Shown here: piece by piece, positions 1 through 13,333 of the stretch
Layout: each line of letters begins with the position of its first letter
Numbering within the stretch: the first letter of the stretch is position 1
From: Methanobacterium sp964452085
GTDB taxonomy: Archaea; Methanobacteriota; Methanobacteria; Methanobacteriales; Methanobacteriaceae
DNA: 64,000 nucleotides
Direction of reading: 5' to 3'
Assembly (NCBI GenBank): GCA_964452085.1
Contig: CAYVKL010000007.1
Coordinates: 1-64,000, forward strand
Notes under the pieces: model-generated
The model's input: only the letters and a program-made list of their open reading frames with translations
What the model was told of the DNA's origin: nothing
Databases searched by the model: none
Program-made: the position numbers and the translations under genes

Positions 1-1085
1 AGTATAGTTTGGATAATGTGGTTTGGAGTCCTTGGTTGACTCCTTATGAGTACGTCTTTAGTAGGGTGAATGCTTCTGAGACTGTGTTATTCTATCTTAG
101 GGGACTGGTACCTTCAAGTGCTGTTGGCTTAATTAACAATACGGTCAATGTATCAAGCGAGACTAATTTAACAGGAAATCTCACTGACAACACAACTACA
201 GTGATCAACACCAGAGCATCCCTAAACATTACAAAAACTTCTGTAACCGAAGGATCTGATGTAAACAACATAGTAAGAGGTTACCCAATACATTACACAA
301 TAGTAATAACTAATGAAGGACCTTCAGACGCGTTAAACGTTACTTTCGACGATAACTACACACCGGACATACTGATAAATACCTATTACTCTACATCTAC
401 TGGAATACCATGGACTGCTTACACCAATCCTTTGAACATAAATCCAATAATTGCCAGCCTTGCTCCTGGACAGAATGTAACCATCTGGATCAACGGCACT
501 GTAATGACCAATGCTACTGAAGGAATCAACAACACTGCTGGAACCTCATCACCAACAGATCCGGATGGAAGGAAAACAGCTTGGGTTTACAATAATATAC
601 AAACATCCCACGTAACCATTGCAAAAACAGTGAGCAATCCACAACCTTACCTGCACGAAATCATATACTTCACACTCATAGTGCAGAACTGGGGACCAGA
701 CACTGCTATAGATGTTTATGTGGATGATAAACTCCCTGCAGGCATTGTTTACATATCTTCCACAGCTAACTATGGATCATACAACCCGGCCACAGGCATA
801 TGGACCATTGGAAACCTTCCTGCCAACACCATAGCAGAACTGGTAATGACTGTTGGTGTTGAGAAGTTAGGGCCTATTGAAAACCATGCCCATGTGTACA
901 CCGCATCATGGGATCCTATCTTGGGCCCTCATACTGCAACAGCAGCCATCTATGTCCGAGAACAGCCTTCACCTGGACCGACAACAGTGGGCATGCAAAC
1001 AACAGGATCACCATTACCACTACCATTACTGTTAATGGCTATTCTAATGGTGATTAGTGGAATTGGATTAAAAAGAAGGCGATGA
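1..1085 (+). CDS. DUF11-repeat surface (adhesin-like) protein, 5' end outside window
   Basis: C-terminal part of a secreted cell-surface protein. The reading frame is open to the left edge, so the gene starts upstream of the window and the TTG at 9 is not its start. The visible part has two DUF11/TIGR01451-type repeats (about residues 70-190 and 200-320), with the usual pattern of titles such as 'YTIVITNEGPSDALNV' and 'FTLIVQNWGPDTAIDV'. The region is rich in Asn and Thr and has many N-x-S/T sites. The end has a Pro/Leu/Ile membrane span followed by KRRR, which fits a C-terminal membrane anchor. Such proteins are abundant in Methanobacteriales and probably act in attachment; the ligand is unknown. 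A hairpin and T-rich tract follow. Confidence 0.85.
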   Translation, partial: YSLDNVVWSPWLTPYEYVFSRVNASETVLFYLRGLVPSSAVGLINNTVNVSSETNLTGNLTDNTTTVINTRASLNITKTSVTEGSDVNNIVRGYPIHYTIVITNEGPSDALNVTFDDNYTPDILINTYYSTSTGIPWTAYTNPLNINPIIASLAPGQNVTIWINGTVMTNATEGINNTAGTSSPTDPDGRKTAWVYNNIQTSHVTIAKTVSNPQPYLHEIIYFTLIVQNWGPDTAIDVYVDDKLPAGIVYISSTANYGSYNPATGIWTIGNLPANTIAELVMTVGVEKLGPIENHAHVYTASWDPILGPHTATAAIYVREQPSPGPTTVGMQTTGSPLPLPLLLMAILMVISGIGLKRRR

Positions 1086-1130
1086 TGTCATAAAATACTC
1101 ATCATCCCCTTATTATTTTATTTTTTTTAT
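1081..1130 (+). terminator. Hairpin plus T-rich tract after the surface protein
   Basis: GATGATG at 1081-1087 can pair with CATCATC at 1100-1106 around a 12-base loop, and a run rich in T follows to about 1130. The stem overlaps the stop codon. The T-rich tract alone would be enough for an archaeal terminator; the role of the hairpin is inference. Confidence 0.45.
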
Positions 1131-1207
1131 ATTTTTAAATTAAATTTCAATACAGAATAAAGATTAATTAGAAGAAACAATTACTTAGAAGATAAACTAA
1201 CTTTTTT

Positions 1208-2497
1208 TTATTCAGAAGAATAAACAAACTTTCCCTGATTTTCAAGGATTTCACCATCTTCCATCACTTTCTGACCACGTACCAAAGTCATTACGGGCAT
1301 CCCTCTAACTTGGAAACCTTCAAATGGTGTATATCTAGATTTAGACTTGAAATTATCAGGATCAATTACACTTTCTTTTTTAAGATCCACCACCACTAGG
1401 TCAGCATCCATCCCTTCAGTTATGAAACCCTTATTAGGTATATTGAATATTTTTGCCGGATTTTCACATAACAATCGCTTAATGGTTCCGAAAGTTAGCT
1501 TACCCTGGTTGAACTGAGTTAAAAGTAGGGGGAGAATGGTTTCAATACCTGGAACACCAGGAGGGGCATTCCAAACATCTTCATTTTTCTCTTCCAGTGT
1601 ATGGGGGGCATGATCGGTTCCAATAATGTCAATATCTTCTAAATAGTTCATATCAAGCCGATTTTCCTCGTCACGCAGAGGGGGATTGGTTTTGGCTAAG
1701 TTACCAAACCTATGAAAATAACTTGAATCCAGGAAAAGGTGATGGGGAGTAATCTCTCCAGTTACTTTTAAACCGGTATTTTGAGCCCCATTTATCAGTT
1801 CAAGTGATTTTTTGGTACTCACATGGCAAAAATGTATTTTTTGCTGGTATTTTCCTGCCAGTGAAAGACCTTTTTGAACTGCTTCAATTTCAGCTTGTGG
1901 TGGGCGGGCCTGTGCATATAAAATTGGATCAGATCCCTTCTGTTTCATGAAATCTGTGCATTTTCTAACCACCTCACTGTCCTCAGCATGTAATGATATC
2001 AGATGATCAGGAGCAACCATATTTATCTTGCTGAAAGCTTCCATTAAAGTAACATCATCCAAAAGATCCATGAAAATTTTAAAGGATGCAGGCCGTAATT
2101 CTGCAAGTTCTTCAATACAGGACAGATCACCAACTCCTGCATGTATTCCAAAGTCAACCAAACTCTTATTTCCAGCGATCTCAAGTTTTTCTTTATATGA
2201 TTTAGGGTTATTGGTGGGTGGAAGAGTATTTGGCATGTCCAGTACTGTGGTGAAACCCCCAGCAGCCGCAGCAGCACTCCCTGTATTAAAATCTTCTTCA
2301 TATGTTAACCCAGGATCCCTGAAATGCACATGAGCATCAATTAAACCCGGAAGAACCATTTTACCCTTCAAATCAATGGTTTCATCTGCAGATGATGGTG
2401 ATTTTTTAATGGAAACTATCTTACCATCATTAATGCCTAAAAAGAATTTTTTGTTATTCACGTCGAGTTTACAGTTGGCTATGCACAAATCCAGCAT
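1208..2497 (-). CDS. pyrC: Dihydroorotase
   Basis: Cyclises N-carbamoyl-aspartate to dihydroorotate, the third step of pyrimidine synthesis, in the cytoplasm. The 429-residue protein is full length for the long (type I, AllB/PyrC-like) family. The zinc-binding motif DAHVHFRDPG is near residue 55, the later His ligands lie in 'HAED' and 'CHVS', and the catalytic GTDHAPH motif is near residue 295. The ATG at 2497 has AGGTG upstream. It is divergent from the nucleotidyltransferase gene across a 140-bp spacer and stands alone on its strand. Confidence 0.95.
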   Translation of the reverse strand: MLDLCIANCKLDVNNKKFFLGINDGKIVSIKKSPSSADETIDLKGKMVLPGLIDAHVHFRDPGLTYEEDFNTGSAAAAAGGFTTVLDMPNTLPPTNNPKSYKEKLEIAGNKSLVDFGIHAGVGDLSCIEELAELRPASFKIFMDLLDDVTLMEAFSKINMVAPDHLISLHAEDSEVVRKCTDFMKQKGSDPILYAQARPPQAEIEAVQKGLSLAGKYQQKIHFCHVSTKKSLELINGAQNTGLKVTGEITPHHLFLDSSYFHRFGNLAKTNPPLRDEENRLDMNYLEDIDIIGTDHAPHTLEEKNEDVWNAPPGVPGIETILPLLLTQFNQGKLTFGTIKRLLCENPAKIFNIPNKGFITEGMDADLVVVDLKKESVIDPDNFKSKSRYTPFEGFQVRGMPVMTLVRGQKVMEDGEILENQGKFVYSSE

Positions 2498-2574
2498 TTT
2501 TACACCTATTCTTTGATATTAATCTGTAAGAATAGTCATATAACTTTGATGACTACTATAATTAGTATGGTAAC

Positions 2575-2637
2575 ATGTCTTCAGTAGAAATATTAGTTTA
2601 GTACCAGTCTTCTGTAAGAATTATGTAGGGGATTAAA

Positions 2638-2657
<20 letters not shown>
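2575..2657 (+). repeat. 20-bp direct repeat that duplicates the start of the next gene
   Basis: The 20 bases at 2575-2594 recur exactly at 2638-2657, 63 bp apart. The second copy is the first seven codons of the nucleotidyltransferase gene. The first copy also starts with ATG but reaches a TAG after eight codons. A shorter shared word, CTGTAAGAAT, occurs at about 2524 and 2612. This looks like a local duplication around the gene start, leaving a short upstream ORF. Confidence 0.7.
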
Positions 2658-4523
<1,866 letters not shown>

Positions 4524-4567
4524 TAAATCTACATCTTCAATAAAATAAACTTAAGGGATGAATTAAA

Positions 4568-4729
4568 TTATTTTCTTCTCTTACCTTTTTTCTTATTTTT
4601 TTTCTTTTGATTGATTTTTTCTTTATTCCTTTTAATCCGCTGGTTTCGATTCTTTATCTTTGTTATTAAAATAAATATTATGAATATAATTAACCCAAAA
4701 CCAACAATGGCCGCTTTAAGATTGATCAT
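4568..4729 (-). CDS. Small membrane protein with a lysine-rich tail, 53 residues
   Basis: An ORF too short for usual gene finding. ATG at 4729 is preceded by a GAAAAGGAAC ribosome-binding stretch. Residues 5-23 form one hydrophobic span (AAIVGFGLIIFIIFILI), followed by a strongly basic 30-residue tail (repeated K, R, N) that should lie in the cytoplasm. It sits between the converging ends of the FKBP gene and the upstream side of nothing else, 69 bp downstream of which serS ends on the same strand. Function is unknown. Coding status rests on the RBS, the clean span-plus-basic-tail design and the full use of the gap. Confidence 0.55.
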   Translation of the reverse strand: MINLKAAIVGFGLIIFIIFILITKIKNRNQRIKRNKEKINQKKKNKKKGKRRK

Positions 4730-4798
4730 AGTTCCTTTTCATTATATTTATCTCCAATAACCCAAAGCTTTAAAAAAATTAAAGGTAGAGTACAAATT

Positions 4799-6349
4799 TT
4801 AAGGCCAAGTCAAAACTTTAGGTGTGTGCACGCTGTTCACTTTATCCCGAACCATATCTGGCCATTTCGCCTCATCAAAACCTTTCTGGGCCAGGAAACC
4901 GAAAAGCCATCTGGTTATTCCAATACCAGTACAACCGGTCCACAAAGTGTGATTATGGGTTTCTTTAATGGAGAAACCTTCAGTAAAGTGGGTTCCATGG
5001 ACGTTGGCTGAAACTGCGGCCACACCCTTATCAGCACCAGGTACAACTACTCGCATTTCATATTTAGGCACGTCAGGGAATTCTATACCTCGTTCTTCCA
5101 CTTTCCTACCTTCCAAGTAGAAAGGGTCATCACCGATTTCAGTGTACCATTCCAGTTCCATTTGGTTGGCAAGTTCCTGTGAAATTTCTAAAGTAGCATC
5201 ACGAATCTCCTCAACCTGTTCCGGTGTTCCTAACCAGACGAGTTCAATCCTTTGGAACTCATGAACACGGTCCAGACCTTTTGCCCCACCAGCTTCCCAG
5301 CGATAGGTCCAACCACTCTTATCAAAGAGTCTTATGGGTAAGTCTTTTTCATCCAGTACTTCGTGGCTGAAAAACTCATAGAAAGGTTCGCACTGGGCTG
5401 GTGCCAGAACATAAGAAGGATCTTTCAAACCATCTTTCAAACGGTCTATTGGAACTTCTTTTTTTATTAAAAGTTCTTTTTTGAATTTTTTAAACACTTC
5501 CGGGTCACGTCGAGGGGCACTGCAGTAGTACATTCCTTCAGGGAGCCCTTCCAAGTAGCGCATCTTGTTCATTACATTAATGGGTATGAGTTTGGGCCAC
5601 ATACATTCAAAAAATTCCAGTTTTTCCACCAATACGTCCATAAATATGTCTTCAATGGCACGCTGCAGACTAATGAACTTCGGTCCGTAAAACCACTGTC
5701 CCTTACCCGGGAATTTCTTAACCCAACCCTGTTTAACTGCTTCCTCCGTAGGGTCTCCTTCGAAATAAACAGGAAATTTAGGGCTGCGCCCAGTGATTGT
5801 TCCGGGTTCAACTTTAGTGACCTGGCGGGTTAAGATATCATCGGCGTCTTCATCTTCTTCGGTAGAAACATTTTCAGTTTCAGCCAGTACATGTTTGATT
5901 ACTCTATCAACCACGTGCTTTCTCAGGTCTCCTTCTTGAAGTTCCTGAAATTTAATAACCATTCTACCATCTTCAAATGAAGCATCATCCACATAGGGCA
6001 TCTCGGCAACGTCAACCATCTCTGGAGATGGAATTTCAATCTTATATTCCTTAACTGTTATTTTACGAACACCAATATGATATTTGGGTCCTAAAAGTTG
6101 AGTTAAAGGTTTTTTAATACGTAGAAGTGCGTCATGGGCTCTTCCTCTTCTGCCGGATACTATTTTAAGATCCAGGCAATTACCAGAAAGTTTCCACTCT
6201 ACAATACTGGAAGCATCATCCTTCTGTTCCAGGGGTATTCCTTTAAGAAATATTTCCTGGTTTGCTTCTTCAACAAAGCTTGTAACATCTTCTAAAGCTT
6301 CATCAGCATTTTTACTGAGTAAAACTTCTCCTTCTAATGTAAATTTCAT
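4799..6349 (-). CDS. serS: Seryl-tRNA synthetase, rare methanogen type (type 2)
   Basis: Charges tRNA-Ser with serine. The 516 residues are typical of the methanogen-specific SerRS: an idiosyncratic N-terminal tRNA-binding domain (about 1-165) replaces the long coiled coil of bacterial SerRS. The class II core follows, with motif 2 near 'YRWEAGGAKGLDRVHEFQR' and motif 3 in 'GIGITRWLFGF' near the C terminus. Cys residues in 'LAPAQCEPFYEF' and 'WTGCTGIG' fit the active-site zinc of this class. The ATG at 6349 has GAAGGATG upstream. It is followed on the strand by the small membrane protein gene and preceded by pcc1. Confidence 0.95.
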   Translation of the reverse strand: MKFTLEGEVLLSKNADEALEDVTSFVEEANQEIFLKGIPLEQKDDASSIVEWKLSGNCLDLKIVSGRRGRAHDALLRIKKPLTQLLGPKYHIGVRKITVKEYKIEIPSPEMVDVAEMPYVDDASFEDGRMVIKFQELQEGDLRKHVVDRVIKHVLAETENVSTEEDEDADDILTRQVTKVEPGTITGRSPKFPVYFEGDPTEEAVKQGWVKKFPGKGQWFYGPKFISLQRAIEDIFMDVLVEKLEFFECMWPKLIPINVMNKMRYLEGLPEGMYYCSAPRRDPEVFKKFKKELLIKKEVPIDRLKDGLKDPSYVLAPAQCEPFYEFFSHEVLDEKDLPIRLFDKSGWTYRWEAGGAKGLDRVHEFQRIELVWLGTPEQVEEIRDATLEISQELANQMELEWYTEIGDDPFYLEGRKVEERGIEFPDVPKYEMRVVVPGADKGVAAVSANVHGTHFTEGFSIKETHNHTLWTGCTGIGITRWLFGFLAQKGFDEAKWPDMVRDKVNSVHTPKVLTWP

Positions 6350-6416
6350 TTTTAAACATCCTTCTGTTTATAATGGTATTTTTAAGAATTTTAGAGTCTA
6401 ATTCTATTAAAAAATT

Positions 6417-6638
6417 TTAAAGTTCTAATACTTTTTCAACCAACATCTCTGAAAATACAAGATCATCAGCTGTGGAGAGGATGGTTTTAAGGGATTCGCC
6501 TTTTAAATCACAGACCAGAGAATCACGATCCTGGTATGATTCTAAAAAACCAATATTATCTGGTTGTAAAGATTCAAAAGCAACCTCTGCCTGTTGTTCA
6601 TCCTGATAATGGAAAGATATCTTGGCTTTAATCTTCAT
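6417..6638 (-). CDS. pcc1: KEOPS complex subunit Pcc1
   Basis: Dimerisation subunit of KEOPS, which makes t6A37 in ANN-decoding tRNAs. The short protein has the Pcc1 pattern of a beta-strand start (KIKAKISFHY), a middle 'FESLQPDN' and a C-terminal helix (DDLVFSEMLVEKVL). I chose the third in-frame start (ATG at 6638, 73 residues) because GGAG lies 6-9 bases before it. A GTG at 6656 or ATG at 6650 would add six or four residues but have no good RBS. It lies between the CooC-like ATPase gene and serS on one strand, so a shared transcript is likely. Confidence 0.85.
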   Translation of the reverse strand: MKIKAKISFHYQDEQQAEVAFESLQPDNIGFLESYQDRDSLVCDLKGESLKTILSTADDLVFSEMLVEKVLEL

Positions 6639-6696
6639 AGACTTCTCCATGGTCACATAATTAATACATTTAAAATGATCCTCTTTCTAACCATGT

Positions 6697-7485
6697 TTAA
6701 TTAGATGGACCATGATTTAAAAGATTTTCTGCAATTTTATTAACGGACTGAAGTGCAGCTGAATCAGAGTAATCTGTTAGGGGACGACCTTCCATATCGG
6801 CCATTACAACCACATCATCCCGTGGGATGCTGCCTAAAACATCAACATCCATTCCTGCCAGTTTTTCTTCCACAAATTTTTCTTCTGCATCACTGGAGAC
6901 CTTATTAATCACTGCCACCACATTCTGAATGCCTATGTCATTTGCAAGCTTTTTAATACGGCTGGCAGTTTCCAGAGATTTGAGTCCAGGTTCTGCTACA
7001 ATGATCATAACATCCACTGCTTCAGCAGTGCGCCTTCCCAAGTGTTCTATGCCTGCTTCCATGTCTAAAATAACCATTTCGTCTTTTTTAATGATCAAAT
7101 TTTTTAAAATAGCCTTCAACATCACTGAAGCAGGGCATACACATCCATCTCCACCCTTATCCACAGTACCCATAACAAGGATCTTCAAGTTACCTCTGGA
7201 GTTGTAATCTGTTGAAAGAGACTCTGGAAGGTCAGATATAGTGGGATTCATTTTAAAAACCTCACCAAAGGATGACCCGGGTTCTGCACCAGTTCTTTCC
7301 TTGATTAAATCTTTCATCTTGGATATGGGGGTTATGTTTTGGTGAATTCCCAGACTCCCTGCCAGATTCATATCAGGATCGGCATCAATAGCATATACCT
7401 TATATTTCTCAGATAAAATAACAGCCAGAGTACTTGCTAAGGTGGTTTTACCCACTCCTCCTTTCCCGGTCACTGCGATTTTCAT
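6697..7485 (-). CDS. CooC-type P-loop ATPase (nickel/CODH maturation family)
   Basis: MinD/SIMIBI-class ATPase of the CooC family, which helps load nickel into carbon monoxide dehydrogenase in other organisms. The deviant Walker A motif GKGGVGKTT is at residues 7-15, the DADPDMNLA segment follows near 40, and a CVC pair near residue 114 matches the metal-binding, dimer-bridging CxC of CooC. Its 262 residues are normal for the family. No CODH gene lies in the window, so the client is not shown here; acetyl-CoA synthase/CODH of autotrophic methanogens is a reasonable guess. The start has a weak RBS (GGATGGAAAAAAA). Confidence 0.85.
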   Translation of the reverse strand: MKIAVTGKGGVGKTTLASTLAVILSEKYKVYAIDADPDMNLAGSLGIHQNITPISKMKDLIKERTGAEPGSSFGEVFKMNPTISDLPESLSTDYNSRGNLKILVMGTVDKGGDGCVCPASVMLKAILKNLIIKKDEMVILDMEAGIEHLGRRTAEAVDVMIIVAEPGLKSLETASRIKKLANDIGIQNVVAVINKVSSDAEEKFVEEKLAGMDVDVLGSIPRDDVVVMADMEGRPLTDYSDSAALQSVNKIAENLLNHGPSN

Positions 7486-7792
<307 letters not shown>

Positions 7793-8275
7793 ATGGTAAG
7801 AGCATACACTAGAAAAGATTACATACGTAAAATTCCAGGTTCCAGAATTGTTCAATATGACATGGGAAATCTCTCAGGAGAATTCCCTTTAAAAGTGAGC
7901 TTGGCTCTTAAAGAAAAAGCCCAACTATCTCACAATGCCCTGGAAGCTGCCAGGATAGCCACCAACCGATACATGCAACGAAAATCCGGTAGGATGGGAT
8001 ACCACTTAAAAATAAGAGTTTACCCTCACCACATTGTCCGGGAAAATCCAATGGCAACAGGTGCCGGTGCAGACCGTGTGCAGGACGGCATGAGGAAAGC
8101 TTTCGGAAAACCAGTCAGCTCAGTAGCAATCGTCAAAGCCGACCAGAGAGTTTTAACTATTAGAACCAATAAGAAAAATTTCATCGACGCCAAAGAAGCA
8201 TTAAGAAGGGCTGCTATGAAATTCCCTGTGTCTTGTAGAATAATTATTGACGAAGGGGCAGAATTAGTTAAATAA
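7793..8275 (+). CDS. rpl10e: 50S ribosomal protein L10e (uL16)
   Basis: Large-subunit protein near the peptidyl-transferase centre and the A-site tRNA elbow; the archaeal counterpart of bacterial L16. The 160-residue protein begins VRAYTRKDYIRKIPGS and has the conserved central 'KIRVYPHHIVRENP' and 'GADRVQDGMRKAFGKP' segments. Length is normal. AGGAGG sits seven bases before the ATG. It is followed by PEP synthase after 51 bp on the same strand, so they may share a transcript. Confidence 0.97.
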   Translation: MVRAYTRKDYIRKIPGSRIVQYDMGNLSGEFPLKVSLALKEKAQLSHNALEAARIATNRYMQRKSGRMGYHLKIRVYPHHIVRENPMATGAGADRVQDGMRKAFGKPVSSVAIVKADQRVLTIRTNKKNFIDAKEALRRAAMKFPVSCRIIIDEGAELVK

Positions 8276-8326
8276 ATACTAAAAATCATTTAATAAATCC
8301 CAATAAAATCCTAAGTGGTGTAAAGC

Positions 8327-10618
<2,292 letters not shown>

Positions 10619-10696
10619 AATAATTAAACCCTATTTTTTTCTTTTTAATCATTATTTTATTTTAATAAATTACTATGTTATTTTTAAGGGATAGAA

Positions 10697-11848
10697 ATGG
10701 AAGACAAGGGAATACCTAAAGAGCAGATATATCAGATGCTCCGGAAATACAAAGAAAAGGACCTTACCCACCGTTCTGGTAGAATATTAGGATCTATGTG
10801 CACCTGCCCAGATCCGGTGGGAGTTAAAGCATACTCCATGTTTTTAGAGTCCAACCTGGGAGACCCCGGACTTTTCCCAGGAACCAAAGCCCTGGAAGAT
10901 GAAGTAATAGCCATGCTAGGGGAGTTAATGGGTAAAAAAGATGTTTATGGTCATATAATAACCGGTGGTACTGAAGCTAACCTCATGGCAATGCGTGCTG
11001 CTCGCAATCTAGCAGGAATAAAAGACCCTGAGATCATAGTCCCCAGATCAGCTCATTTCTCATTTAAAAAAGCTGCAGAGATGCTTAAGTTAGATCTGAA
11101 GATGGCTAATTTAGATGATGAATACCGGATGGACATATCATCTGTGGAAGATTTGATCTGTGAAAACACAGTGGCTATTGTAGGAGTAGCCGGAACCACA
11201 GAACTGGGAAAAATCGACCCAATAGAAGACCTTTCCAGAATCTGTCAGGAAAAAAACATATACTTACACGTGGATGCTGCCTTTGGAGGTTACAGCATTC
11301 CATTCCTGAAAGAAGTGGGTTATGATTTGCCTGACTTTGATTTCCGACTTCCAGGAGTATCATCACTAACCATTGATCCTCATAAAATGGGCATGGCCCC
11401 CATACCTACTGGTGGGATACTTTTCAGGGAACGCAAATACTTGGAGGTCATGGCTATTGAAACGCCCTACTTGACTGAAGATTTACAGTCCACCGTGGTG
11501 GGAACCCGCACAGGAGCAGCTACGGCCGCTACATGGGCCTTATTGAAGCACCATGGCCGGGAAGGATACCAGGAAGTTTCCAAGAAATGCATGGAAATCA
11601 CATCTATCTTAGCAGAAGGTGTTGAAAAAGCAGGTTTTAACCTCGTTACTCGTCCTGAACTAAATATCGTAGCTTTCAACTCAGCTAATATTCCCGTGGA
11701 AAAAATAGCCAGAATGCTGGAAGATAAGGGTTGGGCTGTTTCTATGGCATCTTATCCAAAAGCCATAAGAATAATTGTAATGCCCCATCTGAAATTAGAG
11801 CACATTGAGGCGTTTTTAGCAGATCTGAATGAAATTAAATATGAATAA
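10697..11848 (+). CDS. mfnA: L-tyrosine decarboxylase, methanofuran biosynthesis
   Basis: PLP enzyme that makes tyramine for methanofuran; family members may also decarboxylate aspartate to beta-alanine for CoA. The 383-residue protein has the group II decarboxylase fold: 'GSMCTCPDP' near the N terminus, 'TGGTEANLMAMRAAR' for cofactor binding, 'HVDAAFGGY' with the Asp that contacts the pyridine nitrogen, and the PLP lysine in DPHKMGMAP near residue 230. The RBS is AAGGGAT. It stands in line with ppsA and the fumarase beta gene; no other mfn gene is in the window. Confidence 0.93.
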   Translation: MEDKGIPKEQIYQMLRKYKEKDLTHRSGRILGSMCTCPDPVGVKAYSMFLESNLGDPGLFPGTKALEDEVIAMLGELMGKKDVYGHIITGGTEANLMAMRAARNLAGIKDPEIIVPRSAHFSFKKAAEMLKLDLKMANLDDEYRMDISSVEDLICENTVAIVGVAGTTELGKIDPIEDLSRICQEKNIYLHVDAAFGGYSIPFLKEVGYDLPDFDFRLPGVSSLTIDPHKMGMAPIPTGGILFRERKYLEVMAIETPYLTEDLQSTVVGTRTGAATAATWALLKHHGREGYQEVSKKCMEITSILAEGVEKAGFNLVTRPELNIVAFNSANIPVEKIARMLEDKGWAVSMASYPKAIRIIVMPHLKLEHIEAFLADLNEIKYE

Positions 11849-11923
11849 CTAATTAATGTCCATTAACTGCAATATTGACTGACTGCAATATTAATTTTAA
11901 TTGCATTAAGGCCGGGACTAAAT

Positions 11924-12436
11924 ATGAAAGATTTAAAAAACCTCAAAACTCCTCTCACAGATTTAGATATTATAAAATTAAATGTGGGGGATCGCATAAT
12001 TATCAATGGCACCATTCTCACAGGCAGGGATGCCGCCCTTCCCCGCCTGGTAAAACTCTTAGAAAAAGGTGAAAGCCCGGTTGAACTTGAGGGTGCGGTT
12101 ATTATGCATACTGCGGTTAGTCCTGCGGGAATTGCGCCCACCAGTAGTAACAAAACTGAAATAGAAAACAGTATTGCTCCTCTTTCTGAAGCAGGAGTTA
12201 AAATGCACATTGGGAAAGGTGCATTATCCTGTGAAACCATCGAAGCTCTTAAAATTAACAAATCTGTTTTTGTGGTTACGCCACCTGCCGCAGCACTACT
12301 CACCAGTAAAATGATATCTTCAGAAGTTGTTGCATTTCCTGAAGAGGGTATGGAGGCATTACATTGTCTTGAAGTAAAAGATTTTCCGGCTGTTGTGGCA
12401 GGGGCTCGTGGAAAATCTATTTATAATAGTCTATAA
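11924..12436 (+). CDS. Fumarate hydratase, beta subunit (class I, Fe-S type)
   Basis: C-terminal-type subunit of the iron-sulfur class I fumarase, which interconverts malate and fumarate in the incomplete reductive TCA branch of methanogens. The 170-residue protein has the family pattern: 'LNVGDRIIINGTILTGRDAALPRL', 'HTAVSPAGIAPTSSNKTE' and 'GKGAL' before a C-terminal 'FPEEGMEAL'. The cluster-binding alpha subunit is encoded elsewhere, as is common in archaea. ATG at 11924 is chosen by alignment to the family start (TPLTDLDI); GCCGGGACT precedes it weakly. It converges with upp 37 bp further on. Confidence 0.9.
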   Translation: MKDLKNLKTPLTDLDIIKLNVGDRIIINGTILTGRDAALPRLVKLLEKGESPVELEGAVIMHTAVSPAGIAPTSSNKTEIENSIAPLSEAGVKMHIGKGALSCETIEALKINKSVFVVTPPAAALLTSKMISSEVVAFPEEGMEALHCLEVKDFPAVVAGARGKSIYNSL

Positions 12437-12473
12437 TTCAAGAAATTGAATAATAAATCTCGTATATGATTTT

Positions 12474-13109
12474 TTAGATTCCTGGTTTTCCAAAGGCCTT
12501 ATCTCCAGCATCCCCCAAACCTGGAACGATGTAACCATCATGGTTGAGTTCTTTGTCCACGGCACAAGTGTATATTTCCACGTTAGGGTGCATTTTTTCA
12601 ACTGATTCTATCCCTTGTTGGGATGCAATTACGTTGAGTAACACCAATCTTCGAGGACTTCCCTTATCTTCAATCCGGTTCAAAATAGCGTTCATTGTAT
12701 TTCCAGTGGCTAACATGGGATCTGCTATCACCACTATCTTTCCATCCACCGGAGGAAGTTTAAAGTAACCAATATCAACTGTAAAAGGAGATTCATCTTC
12801 TCTAGAGGCACCAATCACACCATACTGTGCATTCCTGAAAACTCGCATAATACCCTCAGCAAGGGGAATAGCTGCTCTTAAAACACTTACCACTATAATA
12901 TCACTTTTATCTTTTATTTTTACTCCTTTAGCAATTCCCAAAGGAGTTTGAACTGATATATTTTCCTTCTCCATAGTGTTGGTAAGTTCATAGGCTAACC
13001 AGCGACCTAGCTCAATCATTCCGCCTCGAAAATGGATTCCATCTAATCCTTCCCTTCTAATCAGGGTTAGTTTTTCCTGTACAAGTAAATGGTTGACTTT
13101 TTTTATCAT
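12474..13109 (-). CDS. upp: Uracil phosphoribosyltransferase
   Basis: Salvages uracil to UMP with PRPP. The 211-residue protein has the PRPP-binding loop VIADPMLATGNTMNAIL (about 128-144) and the C-terminal uracil-binding 'YIVPGLGDAGDKAFGKP' region. Length is normal. CCGGTG lies before the ATG at 13109. Single gene, divergent from the sugar dehydrogenase across a 224-bp AT-rich spacer. Confidence 0.96.
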   Translation of the reverse strand: MIKKVNHLLVQEKLTLIRREGLDGIHFRGGMIELGRWLAYELTNTMEKENISVQTPLGIAKGVKIKDKSDIIVVSVLRAAIPLAEGIMRVFRNAQYGVIGASREDESPFTVDIGYFKLPPVDGKIVVIADPMLATGNTMNAILNRIEDKGSPRRLVLLNVIASQQGIESVEKMHPNVEIYTCAVDKELNHDGYIVPGLGDAGDKAFGKPGI

Positions 13110-13333
13110 ATTTACACCGGAAAATCTTATATTTAAAGTGGGCTTTTTTATGGAGTGAATTGTTCTTGATTATTCATCTTTGGTGACTACTCTAAATATG
13201 GATTCTTAAAACTCTTAAATTTTTAAAAGCTTTGAATTGGATCATATAACTTTAAAATTTTTTAAACTTTTCAATATGGAATTTTATAAAAGTTCATCTA
13301 ACTTAAAAAACATAGATAAAGAATAGGTGTAAA

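Noticed and set aside
11875..12072. 65-codon ORF overlapping the start of the fumarase beta gene
   Set aside because: It lies in another frame of a clear gene, has basic low-complexity content and no RBS.
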